32,647 bases of DNA from positions 1 to 32,647 of the forward strand of contig JAITMV010000123.1 in the NCBI GenBank assembly GCA_031277295.1, in the 5' to 3' direction. This document shows, piece by piece, positions 24,524 through 32,070 of the stretch. Both the position numbers and the translations under genes were made by a program. Position 1 is the first letter of the stretch. Each line of letters opens with the position of its first letter. Source of the DNA: Burkholderiaceae bacterium. Lineage in GTDB: Bacteria > Pseudomonadota > Gammaproteobacteria > Burkholderiales > Burkholderiaceae_C. The notes beneath the pieces are model-generated. The model did not search any database. It was not told the DNA's origin and was given only the letters and a program-made list of their open reading frames with translations.

Positions 24524-25273
24524 TCAAGCGGTCATGCCGCCATCAACGACGATGGTCTGACCGGTGATGTAGGAGGCTCCGGCAGACAGCAAAAACTCGG
24601 CGGCGGCGCCGACGTCGTCCGCGCTTCCGATTCGGCGCAGCGGAATAGATTTGGCCATCGCTTGCTGCCGCGCGGCGGGCATTTGTTCGACCATCTCGGT
24701 AGCGATCAAACCGGGCGCGATGGCATTGACTCGAATATTGAAACGAGCAACCTCCGTCGAAAGCGCGCGCGTGAAGCCCAGTAACGCACTCTTCGTCGCC
24801 GAATAATTGGTCTGCCCACGATTGCCACGCAGCCCGGAGACGGAAGAAATCTGGATAACACAACCATCTCCAGACTCCAGCATCGGCGGCAGCAGACGAT
24901 GGGTCATGCGGTACACCGAGTTGATATTCGAGTCGATCACATCGAACCAACTTTGCGGCGGCATGTTGACCAAAATAGCGTCGTGCGTAATGCCGACATT
25001 GTTGATGAGCGCGTAGGGGCGACCATGCTGACCAAGGACTTTGGAGACAAAGGCGTCAACGTCTTCATTGCTGCGCGCATCGCAACGATAACCGTGCATT
25101 CTGCGGCCAACCGCATCAGCGTCCTTGACCATCGCTTGCGCGGCGTCTTCAGAGTTGGCGTAGGTAAAAACCATGTCGTAGCCGGCGTGTGACAACCGCT
25201 CGACAATGCCGCGGCCGATGCCGCGCGTACCCCCAGTGACCACCACAAGCTTTCGCTGTTGCTGAGAATTCAT
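24524..25273 (-). CDS. 3-oxoacyl-ACP reductase-like SDR (FabG-type)
   Basis: A 249-residue NAD(P)H-dependent reductase that would reduce 3-oxoacyl-ACP to 3-hydroxyacyl-ACP. The cofactor loop TGGTRGIGRGI (13-23), NNVGI (91-95), and the catalytic tetrad N116, S144, Y157 and K161 (SSVSG...YSATK) are intact. The C-terminus (YITGQTIVVDGGMTA) is FabG-like. ATG 25273 overlaps the stop of the FAD enzyme (ATGA), which sets the start; the ORF-track start at 25357 lies inside that gene in another frame. It works with the ketosynthase, hydratase and ACP in the same run, not obviously with housekeeping fatty-acid genes. NNVG in place of the usual NNAG is a minor change. Confidence 0.93.
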   Translation of the reverse strand: MNSQQQRKLVVVTGGTRGIGRGIVERLSHAGYDMVFTYANSEDAAQAMVKDADAVGRRMHGYRCDARSNEDVDAFVSKVLGQHGRPYALINNVGITHDAILVNMPPQSWFDVIDSNINSVYRMTHRLLPPMLESGDGCVIQISSVSGLRGNRGQTNYSATKSALLGFTRALSTEVARFNIRVNAIAPGLIATEMVEQMPAARQQAMAKSIPLRRIGSADDVGAAAEFLLSAGASYITGQTIVVDGGMTA

Positions 25274-26919
25274 CGTGTTTCCAGTTCCATGTGTTCGGTC
25301 TGATCTCCTGGAGCAAAAGCGCCAGTCCGTGCGCAAAGCCGGCTCTCGGGAGCCCACGACAATGCCTTGTGTTCGGCATAACCGAACGCAGCCTCATAGC
25401 TTGCCCCCGCCACCCAAGTACTCATGAAATACAGCCCCCTGACCGGGAAGTTGTGGTGAAAAATATGCGGATTGCGCGATGTCCCGACAAACGCGCCAAA
25501 ACCAGCTCCGTCAGAATTATTTGTATAGCGAATGTAGGTGCGAGGACTAGACACCTCTGTGTATTGCACATGTCCTCTAAAACCGGGAAAACGCTGATAT
25601 AGCCGCTCAAGCATCATCTCGGTAAACCGGCGCTTTTTCTTTTTGTATTCCAGAGTCCGGCGCTGAGGCCAGTGCTCCACCGAGTCGAGCAAATTGAAAA
25701 TCAGTACATGGCCATTATTCGGTTCAAGGGCATGATAGTTGGTGACCTCGACCGGTGAATGTTTCCAGTAGGCGAGTTCACACAGTAACGGATCAGCAGT
25801 GCGTTTGGCTTCCTCCCGCAAACGGTCTGCCTCGTCGTTGGGCAGGTCGATCAGAAAGGTTTCAGTGCAATCCAATCCGCACTCGGCAGGAGCCGTATCG
25901 GCCACGAGATACAGCGTTGTCGTTGACCAAGAAGACTGCAATTGGCGTAACTTTTCCTTTACTGTCTGTAGCGGCAACGTCTCGACCAGCAGCTCCTCGA
26001 CAACATATTTCGGCGCCGCGTTCACGAAAACCTGCCGGGCCGCGTAGAACTCTTTTGACGCGGTAACGCCAGCCACACGCATGTCGCAGTCAACTTCAAT
26101 ACGATCAACGGGCGTGTCCAATAGCACCTTGCCGCCCCCCCGCTCGATGCGGGCCACCAACGCATCCGATAGACGCTGCGAAGTACCGCGAACATAGGCA
26201 TTGCCGCAGTACAGCGTAGCGTAAATAACGTGCAGGTAGTAGAGATAACTCAGATCTTCTGGGTGCCCCCCCACGTAGCAGCCGGGCATGGAAATAATTT
26301 CACCGACTTCCCAGGACTTGAACATCTTGTGAAACGCATCTTTCATCGTGATGTTCTTGTAGTTCTTGTGGGCAAAGCGGATATCGCGGATCAGTGCACC
26401 GATAGGCTCGTTGTACGTGCCATTCATGATCTGGAACTGGAAGTACGAATTCTTGCCGTGCAATTCGACATCGGCGAACAACTGTTCAATGCCTTGGCGG
26501 TCATCAGGATAGAGTTCGCACAACGTCCGTTTAAGCCATACCGCATCGTTGGGCAACAACACGTTTTTATCGGGTAACGACGCCTGGAAATAGTGATTGG
26601 GATAGACAAGTTCCAACTCATCCATCAAACCCAACTCGTCGAAGATGCGACGGAGATTTCCAGCCCCGGCCATGCCGCTCAATTTGTGGAGGCTACAGTC
26701 AAAAACAGCGCTCTGTTTAGGTCTGCGAAAGGCACTGGCATACCCCCCAGGCACTGAATGCTTCTCGATCACCAACACGCGCAACCCTGGGTGGCGCATC
26801 GTGAGTTGAGCGGCAAATGCCAAACTTGTGAGACCAGCACCAACGCAAATTATGTCCCACGTGCTCGATATGTTCGACTTAAAAGGGGTCGAAAATCTTG
26901 TCACCATGAGATAACTCAC
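25270..26919 (-). CDS. FAD-dependent oxidoreductase, CrtI/CrtISO/retinol-saturase-like
   Basis: A 549-residue flavoprotein. The N-terminal dinucleotide fold DIICVGAGLTSLAFAAQLTM (about 22-41) with the second strand LVIEKHSVPGGYASAFRR (about 51-68) is typical of the phytoene-desaturase / carotenoid-isomerase / retinol-saturase superfamily. The C-terminal FAD end is visible as GLYFMSTWVAGASYEAAFGYAE. Members desaturate, saturate or isomerise polyenes or acyl chains; the substrate here is not known. The GTG start at 26919 overlaps the ACP stop (GTGA); an in-frame ATG at 26907 is the alternative. Its place directly after an ACP gene suggests an ACP-bound acyl substrate rather than a free carotenoid, and no phytoene-synthase or other crt gene is near. 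Confidence 0.88.
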   Translation of the reverse strand: MSYLMVTRFSTPFKSNISSTWDIICVGAGLTSLAFAAQLTMRHPGLRVLVIEKHSVPGGYASAFRRPKQSAVFDCSLHKLSGMAGAGNLRRIFDELGLMDELELVYPNHYFQASLPDKNVLLPNDAVWLKRTLCELYPDDRQGIEQLFADVELHGKNSYFQFQIMNGTYNEPIGALIRDIRFAHKNYKNITMKDAFHKMFKSWEVGEIISMPGCYVGGHPEDLSYLYYLHVIYATLYCGNAYVRGTSQRLSDALVARIERGGGKVLLDTPVDRIEVDCDMRVAGVTASKEFYAARQVFVNAAPKYVVEELLVETLPLQTVKEKLRQLQSSWSTTTLYLVADTAPAECGLDCTETFLIDLPNDEADRLREEAKRTADPLLCELAYWKHSPVEVTNYHALEPNNGHVLIFNLLDSVEHWPQRRTLEYKKKKRRFTEMMLERLYQRFPGFRGHVQYTEVSSPRTYIRYTNNSDGAGFGAFVGTSRNPHIFHHNFPVRGLYFMSTWVAGASYEAAFGYAEHKALSWAPESRLCARTGAFAPGDQTEHMELETR

Positions 26920-27185
26920 GGAGACACGGCGACGGATTCGGAACTCGCTTGCTCAGCGATATAGGTACAAAGCTGACCAACGTTGATGATCTTTCCCGAA
27001 GAAAAAAGCTCTGGCGAAAGATCGACGCCAAACCTTTTTTTCGCCTCAATCTGGGTCTGGACATAGTCTAGGCTGTCCAGCTCAAGCTCATCAAAAGTGG
27101 TTGCGTCGGTGATTTCAGCATCGAAATCTTTCACTTCTTCGATAATTTCTCGAATGAAATCAAGAACTTGCGAACGTGTCGTCAT
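26916..27185 (-). CDS. Acyl carrier protein
   Basis: An 89-residue dedicated carrier protein. Helix I (VLDFIREIIEEVKDF) and the phosphopantetheine site ELDSLDYVQTQIEAKKRFGVDLS with Ser38 fit the ACP fold. The acidic face before Ser38 (TFDELELDSLD) is conserved. AGGAG 8 nt before ATG 27185 gives the start. It should carry the growing chain for the linked ketosynthase, reductase, hydratase and FAD enzyme. The activating PPTase is not in this window. Confidence 0.95.
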   Translation of the reverse strand: MTTRSQVLDFIREIIEEVKDFDAEITDATTFDELELDSLDYVQTQIEAKKRFGVDLSPELFSSGKIINVGQLCTYIAEQASSESVAVSP

Positions 27186-27236
27186 ATCATTTACTCCTGG
27201 TTGGGGCGGGTTTGGAAACTTCCTAGAAAAACAATA

Positions 27237-28004
27237 TCAAGCAGGCACGCCAGCTTTGGCGAGCAAGCCGATTTCAATCACCATGGCAGGCGAGCCGTCA
27301 ACAAAAACGTCTAACTCGGCGACGCCTGATTCGCTACCCGGAGATGCGCTTTTGTCCTCGTTGCGAACCGAGTAACCCACATGAGGTATCCTGTCGACGT
27401 CACTGAACCGCGCCTTTAACTGCCGGGGAACACAAGAAACGCTATGACTGACCTGCACCGCAACGATGTCTGGCGGGATTTCCGACAACCGACCGAATCG
27501 CTGTTGCAGAAATTTGCCGAAAATTAACGCGTCGAGAAAAATCCAGTCGTCATGAACGAACCGGAACGATTCACAAAAGCGGGCGTGCTGTGCTTGAACA
27601 TAGGCCGCCTCCAACACATACGCGGGCGAAGCATTTGCCTGCTGTAATGGTGGTGTTTGGAGCGTTTCATGTACCCCTCGACCGTACTCACGGCTATCGC
27701 CTTGCAGCACAAAGCGCACTCCCTCGTTCTTTGGACGAATCGAGAGATCCAGCCGGCTGCTTTGCGGAATTGGGTTGCGAAACAACGCCTTGAATCGGCT
27801 CCAGCCATCGTCCGCCGAGGTAACCGCCGCGAGCGCACGCATTGTGGCCTGTTTGACATGCAGTAAGGCCAACATACCGTGAACGATGAGACGATCAGAG
27901 CCTGCCTTGGCAGCCCGCGCCAAATCGAAATGAATTGGATTGAAATCGCCCGAAAATTCGGCCCACTTCAGCACCGCGGCGGGCGTGGTCGCCTCATGGA
28001 TCAC
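27237..28004 (-). CDS. MaoC-like hotdog-fold hydratase/dehydratase
   Basis: A 255-residue protein with an N-terminal MaoC-type hotdog. The hydratase motif SGDFNPIHFD (residues 18-27), with catalytic D20 and H25, is followed by VHGMLALL, as in 3-hydroxyacyl-CoA/ACP dehydratases. The C-terminal half (about 125-255) may be a second, non-catalytic hotdog, because the total length fits a double-hotdog layout. The likely role is removing water from 3-hydroxyacyl-ACP made by the FabG-type enzyme. The GTG start overlaps the ketosynthase stop (GTGA), so the two are translationally coupled. Confidence 0.82.
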   Translation of the reverse strand: MIHEATTPAAVLKWAEFSGDFNPIHFDLARAAKAGSDRLIVHGMLALLHVKQATMRALAAVTSADDGWSRFKALFRNPIPQSSRLDLSIRPKNEGVRFVLQGDSREYGRGVHETLQTPPLQQANASPAYVLEAAYVQAQHARFCESFRFVHDDWIFLDALIFGKFLQQRFGRLSEIPPDIVAVQVSHSVSCVPRQLKARFSDVDRIPHVGYSVRNEDKSASPGSESGVAELDVFVDGSPAMVIEIGLLAKAGVPA

Positions 28005-29269
28005 GACAGGCTCCGATACAAGATAGCGCAGTTGGCGCCGCCAAAGCCGAAACTAAGATTCAGTACTGTGTTTACATCCGCACCACGAACATGCGCGTTG
28101 GGTGTGTAATTGAGGTCACACGCCAAGTCTGGATTGTTCAGATGAATCGTTGCCGGAATCATCGAGTCTTGCATGGCCTTTAGGCAAAAAATTGATTCGA
28201 TCGCGCCAGCAGCGCCGATCAGGTGGCCCGTGTATGACTTGGTACTCGAAATCGGCACCCGATAAGCGGCCTCTCCCAGCGCAAGTTTGATCGACTCGCT
28301 TTCGTTCAAGTCATTGAGCGGCGTGGATGTACCGTGGGCATTGATGTAGTCGATATCCTTGGCCGCGATGCCAGCCTGGTGCATTGCCGCCTCAATGGAT
28401 TTGACGCGCGCCAGCATATCGGCGGCCGGCGCTGTAATATCGTAGGCGTCGGAGTAATTGCCGTAACCTATGACTTCGCCGTAGATCTTGGCACCGCGCT
28501 TGACGGCGTGCTCATAGTCTTCGAGGCATAGCATCGCCGCGCCTTCGGACAAGATGAATCCGCTGCGATCCTTACTGAACGGACAGCAAGCCAACTCGAT
28601 CCGATGTTGCTCCTTGGACAGCGCCTGGATCACATCTATCGACCAAACCGTACTGTCGATCTTGATCGATTCGCTACCGCCAGTCAGCATCATCTTGGCG
28701 CGCCCCGAGCGAATGATTTCGTAAGCGTCACCAATGGCCATAGTGCCGGCGGCACAGGCGGAGATAGTGGTATTCTGGTAGCCGCGTGCATTCCAATTCA
28801 TTGAAATCGCCGCAGTGGCGATGTTGTTCATCGACATCACCGTAGAAAACGAGCTCGAAACACCACTGGATCTGTAATCGTCGTGGTTGAGCAACCCATC
28901 ATCGAAACCACCCCAGCCCGTGCCGACAATCGTGCCTCGTTCAAACGGGCTGTAGTAACGATCCAGATCGGCATCCGGCCCAAACGCCATGCTCAGCGCT
29001 TCCTTGGCGGCCACCATCGCATTCTTGGCAAACGCCGGAAGCATCTTTAAAATAGGCTTGGGGATACCTTTGTAGCGCGTTTTATCGGCTTCTAGCAGAC
29101 CGAAGAATTTGGCCTTGATACTCTTATCTTCAAAAGCCCGAACACGATAGCCAACCTTATATTCGCTAATGGCGTTCCAAATGTCGTGACTGGTTTCACC
29201 CAGCGAACACAAAGCACCGTAACCCGTTATCACCACTCGGGAACCATTCTGTTTTCTCATCATTTTCAT
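28001..29269 (-). CDS. Beta-ketoacyl-ACP synthase, FabF (KAS II)-type
   Basis: A 422-residue condensing enzyme. The catalytic triad is complete: Cys172 (ISACAAGT), His312 (NAHGTSTPLND) and His349 (SYTGHLIGAAGA), with Lys344. The C-terminal SFGFGGANC loop is present. The intact triad means it can decarboxylate malonyl-ACP and extend chains; it is not a chain-length-factor-like partner. The start ATG 29269 lacks a strong Shine-Dalgarno sequence; in-frame ATGs 2-3 codons later are alternatives. There is no second KS in the window, so iterative use is likely. Confidence 0.94.
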   Translation of the reverse strand: MKMMRKQNGSRVVITGYGALCSLGETSHDIWNAISEYKVGYRVRAFEDKSIKAKFFGLLEADKTRYKGIPKPILKMLPAFAKNAMVAAKEALSMAFGPDADLDRYYSPFERGTIVGTGWGGFDDGLLNHDDYRSSGVSSSFSTVMSMNNIATAAISMNWNARGYQNTTISACAAGTMAIGDAYEIIRSGRAKMMLTGGSESIKIDSTVWSIDVIQALSKEQHRIELACCPFSKDRSGFILSEGAAMLCLEDYEHAVKRGAKIYGEVIGYGNYSDAYDITAPAADMLARVKSIEAAMHQAGIAAKDIDYINAHGTSTPLNDLNESESIKLALGEAAYRVPISSTKSYTGHLIGAAGAIESIFCLKAMQDSMIPATIHLNNPDLACDLNYTPNAHVRGADVNTVLNLSFGFGGANCAILYRSLS

Positions 29270-29503
29270 CGGGGGTTAATTTAACTGTGCATAGTACAAA
29301 TATAGAATACCAACCCGGCGCCTTCGACACGCAACCCAGCTGGTGAATACTATGGGTAAAATTTCAGCATACGTACACTTGGTGCATCTTCATCTGAATC
29401 CGCGAACTCAAGAAAGAAAGGTCTCACCCGAAAGGTGATGCGTTTTCCCTCTTCAAATCACGGATTCAGGTCTTCAGAAAGAACACCTCCTGCACACACA
29501 AAT
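29270..29503 (-). other. Gap before the ketosynthase, possible internal promoter and weak hairpin
   Basis: A 234-bp non-coding gap inside the otherwise tight run. On the minus strand TCACC-tttcg-GGTGA (29424-29438) is a short hairpin followed by the T-rich gacctttctttctt, so partial termination after the small membrane gene is possible. Closer to the ketosynthase lies the AT-rich ggtattctatatttgtacta, which could be a promoter -10 region. No lux-type dyad was seen. These are by-eye calls. Confidence 0.35.
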
Positions 29504-29884
29504 TCAGGAAATCCATCCCATGCTTGCCGCAACGATGAATGCGGAAAGGAGCGCCGTGACTGGAAACGGAGACTTTGGTAATGCGACAGTGCCCATCACT
29601 GAAACCCCGAACAGGTACAGACCAATGATCTGCAGTGACGCCATGTCACCATCGGTGACCGCGGTTACCGCCAAATGGCCGCTCATAAGCAGCAAAGGGC
29701 CAAAAGCGGTAAACCAAAAAGCTAAACGCCGCTCAGGAATACCAGCAAACTTTCCAATAATCCCTTCACGTAGCGCTGCGACGATTGGCTTGCGGAACAC
29801 CACCAATCCAAGCAAGCAGTGAACCACACCGAGCACAACTAAAATCCATGCCACAAGACTCAACATGGCGCCTCTCGCATCCAT
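29504..29884 (-). CDS. Small four-helix membrane protein (DUF6463-like)
   Basis: A 126-residue protein with four predicted membrane helices (about 6-27, 53-72, 83-99, 105-124) and a short charged loop (GKFAGIPERRLAFWF). The layout and the opening motif VAWILVVLGVVHCLLGLVVF resemble small DUF6463-type membrane proteins. No catalytic residues are evident. The ATG lies 3 nt after the stop of the second diiron gene, so it is in the same transcript. It could anchor the soluble enzymes or help with a lipophilic product, but this is inference. Confidence 0.8.
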   Translation of the reverse strand: MDARGAMLSLVAWILVVLGVVHCLLGLVVFRKPIVAALREGIIGKFAGIPERRLAFWFTAFGPLLLMSGHLAVTAVTDGDMASLQIIGLYLFGVSVMGTVALPKSPFPVTALLSAFIVAASMGWIS

Positions 29885-29887
29885 TGA

Positions 29888-30793
29888 TCAAATAACATCA
29901 CATTCAACCTCAGCAAGCCATTTATTCATTTCCTTAAATTTTATCTTATTGATTTTCTGATTATGTTCTGAATTACGAACTTCAGCGATAGCTTCTCTAT
30001 CATCGGGGCCAATAGGAAAATTGAACGACGTAAACTGACCGATAAGTCGGTTATATGTGATTTCGTTATACACTCCCTCCACAATTGGCCGAAACGTTGC
30101 ACTGAACTTTATCCGATCATCACTCGAAGCTTGTCCGATGTAGCTCTCGACCAGCCGCTTTCCAAAGGCAATGTGACGCACCTCTTCCAGATGATGTTCA
30201 TAGAACATTTTCTTGGTCAGCGGCTCACACCCTTCATACTGTGTACACATTAGTGCGTTCAGCTCGGCTGCCCATTCGACCACCAAGGTAAACATGACGC
30301 CATAAATTGGAGGAATGCTGCTGATATCCTCAAGAAAACTTTTAGAGGGGGATTCCGCATCCTGAATGAACGGTAGATTGCCGAGCTTCATGAAACGACG
30401 GAACATCATCGTGTGAACTATTTCCTCTTTCGAGAAAATCAGCATATAATCGTATATTTCTTTGAAAAGTGCGTTGCGGTAGCGGTTAATAAAACCAACA
30501 TACAACACTGGAAGAAATCGCTCCAGCTTGATGAAGGCAGTAATGTCTCGGCCCGTTTCAAGCCACATCAGTTCATGACGCTGTTCCGGCGTGAGCATAT
30601 CCCAGTATTTTGTGCCGTATATCCAACAGTGCTCTGCGCGCTTCGGCGCCATACTCTTCTCAATTCCTTTACTCCAAGGAAGAACACTATCGACCTCCAT
30701 TGAGCTGCGATTGGAACTATTAACTAATGTTCCAATGAACTTTCCGATGGCGGTAGAGAACTGAAAGGGGACTGTTTGCTGCGCTACTTGCAT
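29888..30793 (-). CDS. AurF-like diiron oxygenase, paralog B
   Basis: A 301-residue soluble ferritin-like protein. All seven metal ligands known from AurF (p-aminobenzoate N-oxygenase) can be placed: E91, E124, H127 (KEEIVH), E173, H200, E204 and H207 (EHHLEEVRH), with the E173-H200-E204-H207 spacing exactly that of AurF (196-223-227-230). The family uses O2 and two irons; known members oxidise arylamines to nitro groups, but others act on carrier-bound chains, and the substrate cannot be read here. AGGAGG 8 nt before ATG 30793 fixes the start. It is clearly related to the next gene upstream (CWIYGTKYW, FxLxEEIVHTxMFRR shared). Confidence 0.9.
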   Translation of the reverse strand: MQVAQQTVPFQFSTAIGKFIGTLVNSSNRSSMEVDSVLPWSKGIEKSMAPKRAEHCWIYGTKYWDMLTPEQRHELMWLETGRDITAFIKLERFLPVLYVGFINRYRNALFKEIYDYMLIFSKEEIVHTMMFRRFMKLGNLPFIQDAESPSKSFLEDISSIPPIYGVMFTLVVEWAAELNALMCTQYEGCEPLTKKMFYEHHLEEVRHIAFGKRLVESYIGQASSDDRIKFSATFRPIVEGVYNEITYNRLIGQFTSFNFPIGPDDREAIAEVRNSEHNQKINKIKFKEMNKWLAEVECDVI

Positions 30794-30834
30794 ATGATTT
30801 ACCTCCTATTAACCAAAATATTTTTAGCCGTGCC

Positions 30835-31794
30835 CTAATTGATAGTGCTGGACACAGGCTCCATCCCCAAAGGAACGATTCGCTCCGGCATCAGGTCAAG
30901 CCGCGTGAGCCAGTCGATGATCTCCTTAAACCGCACGGCGTTCAGGCGGGTATTATTCTCAGACGCGCGCACGGCACGAATAGCTGCGAGGTCCGTTTTA
31001 TGGATCGGGAACTCGAAGGAAGTCAGATCACTGATCTGCTCGGTGTATTTAAACTCTTCGAGGACATCGCCAATCGCCGGTTTGAACAGATTGCGGATTG
31101 GCGTCAACTCCTCAACACTCTTGCTCGTAAAGTAGTCTTCGCACAACCGACGTCCAAAGGTGATGTGCCGCACCTCGTCAATGTGATGCGCCCAGAACAT
31201 CTGTTTGGTGATCGGCTCAATACCATCGACCTGAGTGCAATGCACGGCATTGAGTTCCGCCGCCCACTCAAGCACCAATGTCCACATCACGCCCACAATC
31301 GGCGGCAAGCTTCTGGGCGAATGCTCCAACGTGTGCATGACATGCGCGAATCCGGGGCGTTGCGGAATAACGAAATTAGGCAAATTCGCCTTCTCCAAAT
31401 ATCGTCTGAACATCTGCGTGTGGACGATCTCCTCTTTAGCGAAGATCATCATGTATTCCTCAATTTCAGGCGCAAGCGCCGCGCCGAACGCCGTAAGATA
31501 GCTCATATACATGGGCGGGAGGAACTGCTCCAACTGAATAAAAAACGACACGTCACGGGCGTTTTCCAGCCACAGAACCTCCAAACGCTGCGCCTCGGTG
31601 AGTTGCTCCCAGTATTTGGTGCCGTATATCCAGGAAGTACTGGCAAGCTTGGGTGGGGCGGATCGATCAATCATTTCATCCCACGGCAATACGTCACCCA
31701 ACAACATAGGCGATCTATGCGAGGTATTGATCATCGAATTGATTACGTGCAGGTTTTCCTGCGACGCAAAGAGCGGCGCGTTCAATGCGGCCAT
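30835..31794 (-). CDS. AurF-like diiron oxygenase, paralog A (first gene of run)
   Basis: A 319-residue paralog of the next gene. The same metal ligands are present: E89, E122, H125 (KEEIVH), E176, H203, E207 and H210 (AHHIDEVRH). SWIYGTKYW, WAAELNA and KPAIGDVLEEFKYTEQI are shared with paralog B. The ORF track starts at 31971, but the upstream part runs through a dispersed repeat and a hairpin; AAGGAG 5 nt before ATG 31794 shows the real start. It is the first gene behind the lux-type box, with a leader of roughly 220-250 nt. Two such proteins could work one after the other or as a heteromer; sequence does not say. Confidence 0.9.
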   Translation of the reverse strand: MAALNAPLFASQENLHVINSMINTSHRSPMLLGDVLPWDEMIDRSAPPKLASTSWIYGTKYWEQLTEAQRLEVLWLENARDVSFFIQLEQFLPPMYMSYLTAFGAALAPEIEEYMMIFAKEEIVHTQMFRRYLEKANLPNFVIPQRPGFAHVMHTLEHSPRSLPPIVGVMWTLVLEWAAELNAVHCTQVDGIEPITKQMFWAHHIDEVRHITFGRRLCEDYFTSKSVEELTPIRNLFKPAIGDVLEEFKYTEQISDLTSFEFPIHKTDLAAIRAVRASENNTRLNAVRFKEIIDWLTRLDLMPERIVPLGMEPVSSTIN

Positions 31795-32050
31795 GAGCAC
31801 TCCTTGATAAGTGAATAAAACAACAACCAGAACCAGCCTTCTTAACCGGGGGGCGCGGCCTACCGCTGCCGACCAGAGTGGGGGTTTCAAACCAAACCCA
31901 GTTTTACGATGAGCACGCATCGCAACAATGCTTGCGCATCGTTGCTCACTATCGATAGTTTGCGCTAACAATAGCTTCGAGAGGCGCTCCTATGCTCCTA
32001 TGCATATCGCATCAAGATGACTTATCTTGAACGAAAGAGAGCGTTCACAC
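31795..32050 (-). promoter_or_regulatory. Leader of the biosynthetic run with hairpin and repeat
   Basis: The stretch between the lux-type box and the first gene contains a copy of the GGTTTCAAACC..CAGTTTTACGATGA repeat (31880-31915), a stem GCAACAATG-cttgcg-CATCGTTGC (31922-31945, one mismatch), a perfect 12-bp palindrome ACTATCGATAGT (31948-31959) and a tandem tcctatgctcctatg (31988-32002). With the box at the usual distance, transcription should start near 32018, so most of this would be in the 5' UTR. Confidence 0.45.
32012..32030. promoter_or_regulatory. Perfect 7-bp dyad near the predicted -10
   Basis: TCAAGAT-gactt-ATCTTGA is a perfect inverted repeat 21 bp leftward of the lux-type box. 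On the minus strand it overlaps the expected -10 position (caagat). It may be an operator for a second regulator or chance structure. No family is assigned. Confidence 0.35.
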
Positions 32051-32070
32051 AACTACCAAGACTGGTAGGT
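32051..32070 (-). promoter_or_regulatory. lux/las-type box (LuxR-family operator)
   Basis: AACTACCAAGACTGGTAGGT is a 20-bp dyad: AACTACCA and TGGTAGGT pair at seven of eight positions around AGAC. It has the conserved CT-N-CCA...TGG-N-AGGT form of LasR/QscR-type boxes. It points at the first gene of the minus-strand run; a minus-strand promoter with its -35 at the box would start near 32018. The window has a LuxR and a LuxI, so it is the best candidate for AHL control of the cluster. Its right edge touches the IS256-like scrap. Confidence 0.8.

Noticed and set aside
25270-26919. Carotenoid pathway gene (crtI)
   Set aside because: There is no crtB, crtE or other carotenoid gene, and the gene is coupled to an ACP, so a crtI symbol is not justified.
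31795-31971. N-terminal extension of the first diiron ORF
   Set aside because: It runs through a dispersed repeat and a hairpin, has no counterpart in the paralog, and ATG 31794 has a perfect AAGGAG.
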